From the NCBI GenBank assembly GCA_937923575.1, contig CALDUL010000012.1, positions 1 to 56,494 of the forward strand: a stretch of DNA of 56,494 bases. Direction: 5' to 3'. The stretch's first letter is position 1, and each line of letters opens with the position of its first letter. The position numbers and the translations under genes are program-made. Below the pieces are notes generated by a model that did no database searches, was not told where the DNA came from, and was given only the letters and a program-made list of their open reading frames with translations. Of the stretch, positions 1-7,607 are shown one piece after another. This DNA comes from an uncultured Algimonas sp. GTDB taxonomy: Bacteria > Pseudomonadota > Alphaproteobacteria > Caulobacterales > Maricaulaceae.

Positions 1-57
1 GTGACGAAGGCCTTTGCGAGCAAGCAGCTTCGCGAAAACATGGATCTGTTTGAGTAG
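1..57 (+). CDS. C-terminal fragment of an unidentified protein
   Basis: An open frame enters from the left edge and ends at a TAG at 55-57, giving the last 18 residues of a protein that ends in DLFE. The piece is too short to assign to a family. It lies on the + strand, convergent with the SDR gene that ends at 100. The 42 bases between them hold nothing I recognise. The frame could also be chance. Confidence 0.35.
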   Translation: MTKAFASKQLRENMDLFE

Positions 58-99
58 GACTATCTCGAATGGAGCCGAGAGCCGGGACGTAGCTGTCTT

Positions 100-837
100 C
101 TAGAACTCCACCCGCTGCCCATCCCAGGCAAAGAGCGAACCCGTATCCTCCGCTCCTACTTGGTCGCATACAGCGAGCAATCGCTCCGCCGAGAACTCCG
201 GCGTGAACAGCTTACCATCCGGCACATTGCCCTGGAACGGCTTGGATAGTCCCGTGTCGACCGTGCCCGGATGCAGCCCGATGACGACTTGCTGCTTGAA
301 GCGCCGCCCAATCTCGATGGCGAAGCATTTGAGCATCATGTTCAGCGCTGCCTTGGACGCGCGGTAGCTATACCAGCCGCCCATGCGATTGTCCGAAATC
401 GAACCTACGCGCGCTGACAGCGCCGCAAACACCGCTTTGCTGTCGCGGTCGAGCAGCGGGACGAAATGCTTGGCCGTGATGGTTGGGCCAAAGGTGTTGA
501 TCTCGAAGCTATGGCGCATCTGCTCTAGCGTGAGATTGCGCATGGTCTTCTCCGGCGCGATGCCTTCGCCTTGCAACAGTCCTGTCGCCACGATGATCAG
601 ATCGAACCGCCCGACCTCGCGCAAGGCTTCGGCGGCGGCTTCGACGCTTGCCTCATCGGTGAAGTCGAAGGTGAGGTTGCGGACCTTGGGCGAGGGGTGG
701 CTCGCGCCGCGCCGAGACAGTGCGTGTACTGTTGCGACTCGGTCGCTCGCGGCGAGCTGCTCCACCAGCGCTGCACCAATTCCGCCCGTGGAGCCCACGA
801 CCACGGCGCGGATGTCGTCCTTGAAACTGTCCAGCAT
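100..837 (-). CDS. SDR family NAD(P)-dependent oxidoreductase
   Basis: A 245-residue short-chain dehydrogenase/reductase, cytoplasmic. The N-terminus has the Rossmann glycine motif (GSTGGIG), and the catalytic pair YRASK lies in the middle after a Ser-containing strand. Length and motifs fit the classical SDR class, near the csgA/C-factor-like branch. The substrate cannot be read from sequence. I chose the ATG at 837 because the family begins just before the nucleotide-binding strand and because this ATG shares one base with the stop of the DUF2256 gene upstream (TGATG), which implies translational coupling. Together with that gene it forms a two-gene unit divergent from the photolyase at 1044. 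Confidence 0.85.
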   Translation of the reverse strand: MLDSFKDDIRAVVVGSTGGIGAALVEQLAASDRVATVHALSRRGASHPSPKVRNLTFDFTDEASVEAAAEALREVGRFDLIIVATGLLQGEGIAPEKTMRNLTLEQMRHSFEINTFGPTITAKHFVPLLDRDSKAVFAALSARVGSISDNRMGGWYSYRASKAALNMMLKCFAIEIGRRFKQQVVIGLHPGTVDTGLSKPFQGNVPDGKLFTPEFSAERLLAVCDQVGAEDTGSLFAWDGQRVEF

Positions 838-986
838 CAGCTCACTTTCTTCTTGTTGCGGCGACAGCGCTCGGAACAATAGCGGACCTCGTCCCAGTTC
901 CGCTCCCACTTCTTGCGCCAGGAAAACGGCAGGCCGCAGGTGGCGCAGTCCTTGGACGGCAGGTAGCTCTTGTTTCCCTTACTCAC
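837..986 (-). CDS. DUF2256 small Cys-rich protein
   Basis: A 49-residue basic protein with two Cys pairs (CATC near the start, CSERC near the end), a [16 protein letters not shown] core and a Lys-rich tail. This is the DUF2256 signature, a small zinc-ribbon-like protein of unknown role that is often found beside photolyase/cryptochrome genes. The start is a GTG at 986. A longer reading to 1103 would run into the photolyase gene and has no family similarity. Its stop overlaps the ATG of the downstream SDR by one base. The divergent photolyase begins 57 bp away, so the two units probably share a control region at 987-1043. Confidence 0.8.
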   Translation of the reverse strand: MSKGNKSYLPSKDCATCGLPFSWRKKWERNWDEVRYCSERCRRNKKKVS

Positions 987-1043
987 GGTCTCATTACGGC
1001 GCGCGTGGGGAAACAGTTGCGCGGGGCTGCGCGTAAAGCTCTC

Positions 1044-2594
1044 ATGAGCACGCTTCTCCCCATTTTCGCTGACCAGCTCTCGCACGGGCTGGCATCGCTG
1101 CAATATGCGGATAGGGCGAACGCGCGGGTGCTAATGGTCGAAGTCCGGCACGAGGCGGAGACCGTGCCGCACCACCGCACCAAGCTGATCTTCCTCTTCT
1201 CCGCCATGCGCCATTTCGCCCAGGAGCTGCGGGAGGACGGCTGGCAGGTTGACTATGTCGATCTCGACAATTCCGAAAACACACAGAGCTTCACGGGAGA
1301 GCTGGAGCGCGCGCTGGGGCGGCATGATATTTCGGAAATCGCGCTGACGCTCCCGGGAAATTACCGCGTGCTGGAGACGGTCCGGGGCTGGTCGCAGAAA
1401 TTCGGCCTGCCCGTGACCATCTCGCCCGATGACCGCTTCATCTCCACACCGGAAGAGTTTGCCGACTGGGCGGAGGGCCGCAAGCAGCTCCGCATGGAAT
1501 ATTTCTACCGAGAGATGCGGCGCAAGACGGGCCTGCTGATGGACGAAAAGGAGAAGCCCGTCGGCGGGCAGTGGAATTTCGACAAGGAGAACCGCAAGCC
1601 ACCGAAATCCGGCATGGATTACCCCGACAATGCGCGCTTCCAGCCCGACGGTATCACCCGCGCGGTCATGGAGATGGTGCGCCGCGAGTTTCCAAACCGC
1701 ATCGGCAATGCCGAACAGTTCTTCTGGGGCGTCAACCGTGCGGACGCGCTGGCTGCGTTGGACAACTTTCTGGATGAACGGCTAAAATTCTACGGCGACT
1801 ATCAGGACGCCATGGTGGTGGGCCAGGACTTCATGTTCCACGCGCTGATCAGCCCCTATCTGAACGCCGGATTGCTGACCGCGCGGAAGGTCTGCGAGGC
1901 GGTGGAGGCGCGCTACACCGCCGGCGATGCGCCCATCAATGCGACGGAAGGGTTTATCCGCCAAATCATCGGTTGGCGCGAATATATCCGAGGCATCTAT
2001 TGGCTAAAAATGCCGGGCTATGAGGACGAGAATGTCTTCGGCAACACGCTCGACCTGCCGGAGTTCTACTGGACCGGCGACACCGACATGCAGTGCCTGA
2101 AGAGCACGATCGGACAGACGCTCGACCACGCCTATGCCCACCACATCCAGCGCCTGATGGTGACGGGCAATTTCGCCCTGCTTATCGGCGCGGACCCGCA
2201 CGCCGTCCACGAATGGTATCTGGCGGTCTATCTGGATGCGTTCGAATGGGTCGAGCTACCGAACGTGGTGGGTATGAGCCAGTATGGCGACGGCGGCCTG
2301 CTCGGCTCCAAGCCCTATGCGAGCTCTGGGGCCTATATCAACCGGATGAGCAACTATTGCGGGTCGTGCCGCTACAAGGTCAAGGAGCGCGTGGGCGATG
2401 ATGCCTGCCCGTTCAATTCGCTCTACTGGCATTTCTTCGCGCGCAATGAGGACAAGCTCCGCGGCAACAACCGCCTCAACATGGTGTACCGCAACCTCGA
2501 CAAGATGGAGCCGGAGACGCGGGACGCGCTATTGGAACAGGCGGACGCGTTCATCGCGGGGCTGAAGACGGTCCCGGCGAAGGACTATGTGTGA
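1044..2594 (+). CDS. phrB: Iron-sulfur cryptochrome/photolyase (FeS-BCP, PhrB-like)
   Basis: A 516-residue flavoprotein of the COG3046 family, the iron-sulfur bacterial cryptochromes/(6-4) photolyases that use light to repair DNA or to signal. It opens with the antenna-domain strand (LPIFADQLS). The C-terminal half holds the FAD fold ([29 protein letters not shown]). Four Cys sit where the family binds a 4Fe-4S cluster: C351, C439, C442 and C455. From memory, the Agrobacterium PhrB ligands are 350, 438, 441 and 454, so the spacing is the same. I use the ATG at 1044 because residues encoded from 1005 do not resemble the family. Repair versus photoreceptor function cannot be decided from sequence. 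Confidence 0.92.
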   Translation: MSTLLPIFADQLSHGLASLQYADRANARVLMVEVRHEAETVPHHRTKLIFLFSAMRHFAQELREDGWQVDYVDLDNSENTQSFTGELERALGRHDISEIALTLPGNYRVLETVRGWSQKFGLPVTISPDDRFISTPEEFADWAEGRKQLRMEYFYREMRRKTGLLMDEKEKPVGGQWNFDKENRKPPKSGMDYPDNARFQPDGITRAVMEMVRREFPNRIGNAEQFFWGVNRADALAALDNFLDERLKFYGDYQDAMVVGQDFMFHALISPYLNAGLLTARKVCEAVEARYTAGDAPINATEGFIRQIIGWREYIRGIYWLKMPGYEDENVFGNTLDLPEFYWTGDTDMQCLKSTIGQTLDHAYAHHIQRLMVTGNFALLIGADPHAVHEWYLAVYLDAFEWVELPNVVGMSQYGDGGLLGSKPYASSGAYINRMSNYCGSCRYKVKERVGDDACPFNSLYWHFFARNEDKLRGNNRLNMVYRNLDKMEPETRDALLEQADAFIAGLKTVPAKDYV

Positions 2595-2597
2595 GAG

Positions 2598-3302
2598 CTA
2601 GAACGGCACATCCGCACTCACCCTAATCCGCTCTCCGCCGCTCGGCTTGTGGAGCTCCAGCCACTCCGCGTGGAGCAGCAGGCGCTCGCTCGCGGCCAGA
2701 GCGTCACCATCCGCATAGAGCTGGTCACCCAGGATCGGATGTCCCAGCTCGCGGCAGTGGACACGGAGCTGATGGGCGCGGCCGGTGAGGGGGGTGAGTT
2801 GTAGTCGCGTGCGATTAGGCAAACGCTCGATGACCTCCCATTCGGTGACGGCGGAGCGGCCGTTCTCACGGCACACCATCTGGCGCGGACGCTGCTCCCA
2901 GTCGGTGCGCAGGGGCAGGTCGATTGTGCCGCGTTCGTCCTCGACCCGGCCCCAGACAACGGCGACGTAGCGCTTGTCTGTGTGACGGCGTTCGAATTGC
3001 AGGCCGAGGTGACGCTGCGCCGCCTTGTTCCGGGCAAAGACAATGACGCCGCTGGTGGCGAGATCCAGGCGGTGCACGGTCAGCGCTTCCGGGAATTGCC
3101 CGCGCAGCCGCGCCTCCACGCAATCCGGCTCATAGCGGCCGGGGACAGATAGCAGTCCCGGCGGCTTGTCGATGAAGATGAGGTCGTCGTCCAGATAGAG
3201 AACGGGGAGCGGACCCGGCGGCGCGGTCGTCAGCGCGCGGCGGCGGGCCTGTTCTTCCGGGCTGACATCCGGCGCGGGTGGTCCGGCGAAATTTCGGCTC
3301 AA
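2598..3302 (-). CDS. RluA-family pseudouridine synthase
   Basis: A 234-residue RNA-modifying enzyme that isomerises uridine to pseudouridine in tRNA or rRNA. It carries the RluA active-site motif HRLD (VHRLDLATSG) with the catalytic Asp, the RYVAVVWG strand, and the C-terminal motif GRAHQLRVHCRELGHPILGD. It has no S4 domain, and its length fits the RluA (rRNA U746/tRNA U32) branch better than RluC or RluD. It is convergent with the photolyase (3 bp between stops) and lies in the same direction as rnd 24 bp upstream, so the two may be cotranscribed as an RNA-processing pair. The target RNA is inferred, not shown. Confidence 0.87.
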   Translation of the reverse strand: MSRNFAGPPAPDVSPEEQARRRALTTAPPGPLPVLYLDDDLIFIDKPPGLLSVPGRYEPDCVEARLRGQFPEALTVHRLDLATSGVIVFARNKAAQRHLGLQFERRHTDKRYVAVVWGRVEDERGTIDLPLRTDWEQRPRQMVCRENGRSAVTEWEVIERLPNRTRLQLTPLTGRAHQLRVHCRELGHPILGDQLYADGDALAASERLLLHAEWLELHKPSGGERIRVSADVPF

Positions 3303-3326
3303 AGCCCCGCTCTCAAAGCTCTGCTC

Positions 3327-4562
3327 TCAAAGCTCTTCTGCGATCACGTCGTCGCCGTCCAACCGCAGTCCGATCTCGCCGCGCAGCATGGCCAGCGCGT
3401 CCTCTCCGAAGACTTCGCGTCGCCAGCCCTTCAGCGCCGGAATGTCGGCCTTGTCTGCGAAGGCGGCAAGCTGGTCGATGTCGCGCGCGCCCGCCACGAG
3501 CCGGGGTGCGATGCCGACGACTTCGGTCTTGAGCCGCAACAGTGTCTTCAGCATTTCGATGCGCGGCCCTAGGTTGGGCGGCATGGATTTGGCTTTCTCG
3601 ACCACGGGAGCGTAATCTTCAGCGTCGTCCATGGCACGCTTGATGTCGGCGACCAGCGTCTTGGCGGAGCGCGACCGTTCGAACCCATTGGGAATGCCGC
3701 GCAGTTTGGATAGCGCCTCGATGGTTGTGGGTTTCTGCGCCGCCAGATCATACATGGCGTCATCCTTCAGCACGCGGCGGCGCGGAATGTCGCGGTCGAT
3801 GGCCTGGCGTTCGCGCCAAGCGGCGGCGGCTCTCAGCACGGCCATGTAGGGCTTGCGCGGATTGCGGATCTTCAGCCGCTGCCAGGCGTCCTCGGGTTCA
3901 AACGCATAGAGCGACGGGTCCATCTGCCCGTCCATCTCTTCCATCACCCAGCGCATGCGGCCGCGCTCTTCCAGCTCGTCGACGAGCGGCAGGAAGAGAT
4001 CGCGCAGGTGGGTGACGTCGGCCAGCGCGTAGGAGAGCTGGGTGTCGGTCAGCGGACGGCGCGACCAGTCGGTAAAGCGCGCGCCCTTGTCGAGCGAGAT
4101 GCCGAGCCGGCCCTTGACCAGGCTGGAATAGCCGACGCTGTCGCCATAACCGACAGCCATGGCCGCGATCTGGCTGTCGAAGATCGGGCCGGGGACTTCC
4201 TTGTCGCAGAGCTCAAAGAAGATCTCCATGTCCTGCCGGGCGGCATGCATGACCTTCACGATCTGGTCGTCCATCAGCAGGTCGCAGAAGGCGTCCAGAT
4301 CGATGCCGTCCGCCATGGGGTCGATGATGACGGCGTCGTCCTCATGGGCGACCTGGATCAGGCAGAGGATGGAGAAGAAGGTCTTCTCCCGCATGAACTC
4401 CGTGTCGACGCAGATGAAGTCGTACTGAGCGGCCTCGTCGCACCAGTCTTCGAGCTCCTCCGTTGTGCGGATGACCCGGATGTCACTGTCTTTAGCGATG
4501 ACTAGGCGTCCACGCCGTGCATGGCGAAATGCTTGGCGAGCAGGTCCATGGTCGCGGCCCAA
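3327..4562 (-). CDS. rnd: Ribonuclease D
   Basis: 3'-5' exoribonuclease that trims tRNA and other stable RNA ends. The DEDD domain is clear: CVDTEFMRE (first D and E), the middle Asp region near HAARQDMEIF, and YALADVTHL with the final Tyr/Asp motif. An HRDC domain follows (LAAWRERQAIDRDIPR). Mature length would be about 390 residues. The start is odd. The only canonical start codon before the conserved region is a TTG at 4562, which overlaps the upstream hydrolase gene by 61 bases, while the family-like N-terminus begins close to an ATC at 4499, just after that gene's TAG (4502-4504). I list the TTG but cannot exclude the ATC. Confidence 0.88.
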   Translation of the reverse strand: MGRDHGPARQAFRHARRGRLVIAKDSDIRVIRTTEELEDWCDEAAQYDFICVDTEFMREKTFFSILCLIQVAHEDDAVIIDPMADGIDLDAFCDLLMDDQIVKVMHAARQDMEIFFELCDKEVPGPIFDSQIAAMAVGYGDSVGYSSLVKGRLGISLDKGARFTDWSRRPLTDTQLSYALADVTHLRDLFLPLVDELEERGRMRWVMEEMDGQMDPSLYAFEPEDAWQRLKIRNPRKPYMAVLRAAAAWRERQAIDRDIPRRRVLKDDAMYDLAAQKPTTIEALSKLRGIPNGFERSRSAKTLVADIKRAMDDAEDYAPVVEKAKSMPPNLGPRIEMLKTLLRLKTEVVGIAPRLVAGARDIDQLAAFADKADIPALKGWRREVFGEDALAMLRGEIGLRLDGDDVIAEEL

Positions 4563-5236
4563 CTCTGCGTCGCGGCGTATTCGTTATACTTCAGGCCCAG
4601 TTCGTCATTATCGGCTTCGGGTACCATGAAGGCGTGCTTGGTATTGCCGAAGCTCATCAGCGTCCAGTCGCAGCCGGACGCGGACAGCTCTTCGGACACG
4701 GCCATAACGGCGGCATGGTCGCTCATCGGGTCGTCCCAACCATGGCAAACCAGCACATCGGCCTTGATCTTTTTCTTCGGTAGCTCCGGCTGGTCCAGCA
4801 GCCCGTGATAGGAGACGGCCGCTTTCAAATCCAACCCGGCGCGCGCCATGTCCAGCGTGCAGAGCCCGCCAAAGCAGAAGCCCATTGCAGCCATGGCTTT
4901 CTCGTCCACCATGTCGAGTGCGGCTGCTGCCTTATAGCCCGCCTTGAGGCGCTTGAGCAGCAGCTTGCGGTCTTCCTTGAGCGGGCCCATCAGCGCCATC
5001 TTGTCGTCAACGGAGTCGGGCTGTTGGCCGTCACCATAGTTGTCGAGGCAGACGCCAACATAGCCGAGAGCAGCCATCTGAATCGCCTTGTCTTGCGCGA
5101 AGTCGTCAAGACCACCCCAAGCGTGATTGATGATGATACCCGGTTTGGGGTCGACCTTGCTCTCGTCCCAAGCGACTTGCCCGATGCAGGTGGTCTTTCC
5201 GTCCTTATATTCGAACGGCTTGATACGGATGTTCAT
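4502..5236 (-). CDS. Dienelactone hydrolase family protein
   Basis: A 244-residue alpha/beta hydrolase of the dienelactone hydrolase family, cytoplasmic. The nucleophile elbow reads GFCFGG, with Cys121 in place of the usual Ser as in true dienelactone hydrolases. The Asp follows in the HGWDDPMSD strand, and the His near the end (NTKHAF). The natural substrate is unknown, because many such proteins sit outside chlorocatechol pathways. I chose the ATG at 5236; a TTG five codons upstream is less likely. It lies just upstream of rnd in the same direction and is divergent from the LysM lipoprotein at 5392. Confidence 0.85.
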   Translation of the reverse strand: MNIRIKPFEYKDGKTTCIGQVAWDESKVDPKPGIIINHAWGGLDDFAQDKAIQMAALGYVGVCLDNYGDGQQPDSVDDKMALMGPLKEDRKLLLKRLKAGYKAAAALDMVDEKAMAAMGFCFGGLCTLDMARAGLDLKAAVSYHGLLDQPELPKKKIKADVLVCHGWDDPMSDHAAVMAVSEELSASGCDWTLMSFGNTKHAFMVPEADNDELGLKYNEYAATQSWAATMDLLAKHFAMHGVDA

Positions 5237-5391
5237 TGACGAGGGTCCCAACTTTACAATTGTCGCGTCTTAGCGCGTCCGTAACCGCAACGCAAAGCGC
5301 GCGTCCTATTGACCGTCCATTAATATTAACCGGATGTTGACTCTGATGCGCGACGATGTCGGCCTGTCCAACCCACCTTTCGGTGAGACCC

Positions 5392-6033
5392 ATGACCTAT
5401 CGCATCGCCCTGATCCTGTCCTCCGCCGCCCTGCTGGGTGCTTGCGCAACGGCGCAGGAAAACCCGAATTACAAATTCTCGTCCAAATATAATCCTGGAA
5501 CGCAGGTGACCCAGGTCGCCAGCGTACCGGCGCCCGAAGTCACCGTTGCCGTGTACGAACCGATGGAGTCGACGGACTATGTCGTGGTGCAGCCCGACTA
5601 TCCCGCGCAGGTCGCGACAACGTCTGTCGGTCCAGCCGTCTCCGCGACCGAGGAAGTGTTCGACGCCAGCACAATGGACGGGACGCCGGGCTACCAAATC
5701 TTTGTCGAAGACACAGCCACGCCGTTCGGCGCGCCTATTGGCGCTCCCTCGGAATCCCCTGTCTTGGGCCGCGGAACGCCCGTGAACTATGATTATTCCC
5801 AGAATATCATCGTCGCCGGTGCGGATGTCGAGATGATGCCGAGCGAGACGCGTCGTCTCGGCAATGTTCAGCTTGGTATGGAGCGCTACACCGTCGTGCC
5901 GGGCGATACCGTCTATTCGCTGTCGCGCGCGCGCTGCGTCGGAATCAACGATGTCACCGCGCCAAACGGAATCGGCAGCGACTTCGCCATCTCCATTGGA
6001 CAGCAGATCACCCTGCCGCGCTCCCGCTGCTAG
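5392..6033 (+). CDS. LysM-domain lipoprotein
   Basis: A 213-residue exported protein. It begins with a short basic stretch and a hydrophobic signal that ends in a lipobox (LLGAC, Cys18), so it should be a lipid-anchored envelope protein. A long Pro/Val/Thr-rich low-complexity middle follows. The C-terminal 45 residues form one LysM peptidoglycan-binding module (YTVVPGDTVYSLS ... SIGQQITLP). Two Cys in the LysM region could pair. The likely role is attachment to, or sensing of, the cell wall; no enzyme domain is visible. The ATG at 5392 is chosen because it starts directly before the signal peptide. Confidence 0.85.
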   Translation: MTYRIALILSSAALLGACATAQENPNYKFSSKYNPGTQVTQVASVPAPEVTVAVYEPMESTDYVVVQPDYPAQVATTSVGPAVSATEEVFDASTMDGTPGYQIFVEDTATPFGAPIGAPSESPVLGRGTPVNYDYSQNIIVAGADVEMMPSETRRLGNVQLGMERYTVVPGDTVYSLSRARCVGINDVTAPNGIGSDFAISIGQQITLPRSRC

Positions 6034-6100
6034 CGAGTAATCTCCCCAACAGCCGTGTTTTCCGGTGCAAGCGCGAGCGCGTCTTGCTAGTCGCGCGGCC

Positions 6101-7507
6101 ATGAGACATCGCTTTGCCAAAATTCTTGCCACTCTTGGGCCTGCATCTCGCGCGCCCGATACGATGCGACTGTTGGCCGATGTCGGCGTCGATGCCTTCC
6201 GCCTGAACTTCAGCCACGGCTCGCATGACGACCACAAGGCCAATATCGAAGCGATCCGCAAGATCGAGCAGGACACGGGCCGCTCCATCGCGATCGTCGC
6301 CGATATGCAGGGGCCGAAGCTGCGCGTTGGCGAGATGGGCGATGGTCTGGAGCTGCGCTATGGCGACACGGTCAAACTGCGCCGCGCCGAGCAGAGCGAC
6401 GGCACGGACATCGTGCATCCTCACGTCGAGCTCGAGCAGATCCTGGAACCCGGGCTGATCCTGAAATTCGACGACGGCAAGCTGCAGGTCACCATGATCA
6501 GCGACACGGAGGCCCGCGTTGACGTTCCGGGCCTGCTGAAATCGCGAAAGGGCATCAATGTCGTGAACAAGGTGCTGCCGATGAGCGCCATGACGCCCAA
6601 GGACGAACGCGACATGCAATTCGCCATGGACAATGGCGCTGACTGGATTGCGCTGTCCTTCGTGCAAACCGCTCGCGACGTCGTCGATGCGCGCAAGGTC
6701 ATCGATGCCCACCCCAAGGCGGCGGGTACCGGCATTATCGTGAAGATCGAAAAGCCCTCCGCGGTCGAAGATCTGGACAGCATTCTGTCGATTGCCGACG
6801 CCGCCATGGTCGCGCGCGGCGATCTCGGCGTGGAGCTCCCTCTGGAGCGCGTGCCGGTCGTGCAGCGCCGCATCATTCGCAAGGGCCGGGAACTCGGCAA
6901 GCCCGTCATCGTCGCGACTCACATGCTGGAATCCATGATAGACGCGCCGACGCCGACCCGCGCCGAAGCATCAGACGTGGCCACGGCTATCTATCAGGGC
7001 GCGGACGCGGTCATGCTGTCGGCTGAAACAGCTGTCGGCCGCCACCCGGCGACCGCTGTTGCCATCATGGATCGCATCATCTCCGCGGCCGAAGGCGACC
7101 CGATCCTGTGGGAATATTTCGGCCAGACTGAACTCCCGCATGAGGGAAGCGCCGAAGACGCGATCAGTCGTTCGGTCAAGACAATCGCCAAGACCATCGA
7201 TGCCAAGGCCGTGTTCGGCTACACGCGCACCGGATCGACCGTCGCTCGCATTTCGCGTGAACGCCCGCCCTGCCGCATCATCGGGCTGACGCCGTCTCGC
7301 CGCACCGCGTCGCAAATGGCACTGATCTGGGGCACGCATCCGGTGCTGACGTCCGATCCGACCGGGTTCGATGCCATGGCCGAACATGTGCAGATCATCG
7401 CCAAGGATGTCGGGCTGAACACGGGCGACCGCATCCTGATTAGCGCAGGCGTACCGTTCGGCGTACCGGGCACGACCAATACGCTGAAAATCGACACAGT
7501 CGGTTAG
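6101..7507 (+). CDS. pyk: Pyruvate kinase
   Basis: A 468-residue pyruvate kinase that converts phosphoenolpyruvate and ADP to pyruvate and ATP in the last step of glycolysis. It starts with the standard RFAKILATLGPAS strand, followed by the FRLNFSHG motif, the active-site signature IIVKIEKPSAVEDLD with the catalytic Lys, MVARGDLGVE (metal ligands Glu/Asp), and the C-terminal domain. Length is normal. I chose the ATG at 6101; a GTG at 6065 would add 12 residues without family similarity. It is a single-gene unit closed by a strong terminator at 7567. Confidence 0.96.
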   Translation: MRHRFAKILATLGPASRAPDTMRLLADVGVDAFRLNFSHGSHDDHKANIEAIRKIEQDTGRSIAIVADMQGPKLRVGEMGDGLELRYGDTVKLRRAEQSDGTDIVHPHVELEQILEPGLILKFDDGKLQVTMISDTEARVDVPGLLKSRKGINVVNKVLPMSAMTPKDERDMQFAMDNGADWIALSFVQTARDVVDARKVIDAHPKAAGTGIIVKIEKPSAVEDLDSILSIADAAMVARGDLGVELPLERVPVVQRRIIRKGRELGKPVIVATHMLESMIDAPTPTRAEASDVATAIYQGADAVMLSAETAVGRHPATAVAIMDRIISAAEGDPILWEYFGQTELPHEGSAEDAISRSVKTIAKTIDAKAVFGYTRTGSTVARISRERPPCRIIGLTPSRRTASQMALIWGTHPVLTSDPTGFDAMAEHVQIIAKDVGLNTGDRILISAGVPFGVPGTTNTLKIDTVG

Positions 7508-7566
7508 GCCGGGAGGCCATGCTTGCGCGGTCCTTCCAGACCGTCTTGATCAACTGCAAGCAACAG

Positions 7567-7599
7567 GGCGAGACGCGTGGTAGCGCGTCTCGCCTTTTT
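7567..7599 (+). terminator. Rho-independent terminator of pyk
   Basis: A perfect 11-bp stem (7567-7577 with 7584-7594) and a 6-nt loop, followed by five T. It lies 60 bases after the pyk stop and just before the end of the convergent TonB receptor gene. Confidence 0.92.
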
Positions 7600-7607
7600 G
7601 TGTAGCG

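Noticed and set aside
5316-5332. TTAATATTAAC as a CtrA site before the LysM gene
   Set aside because: Spacing between TTAA halves is 2, not 7.
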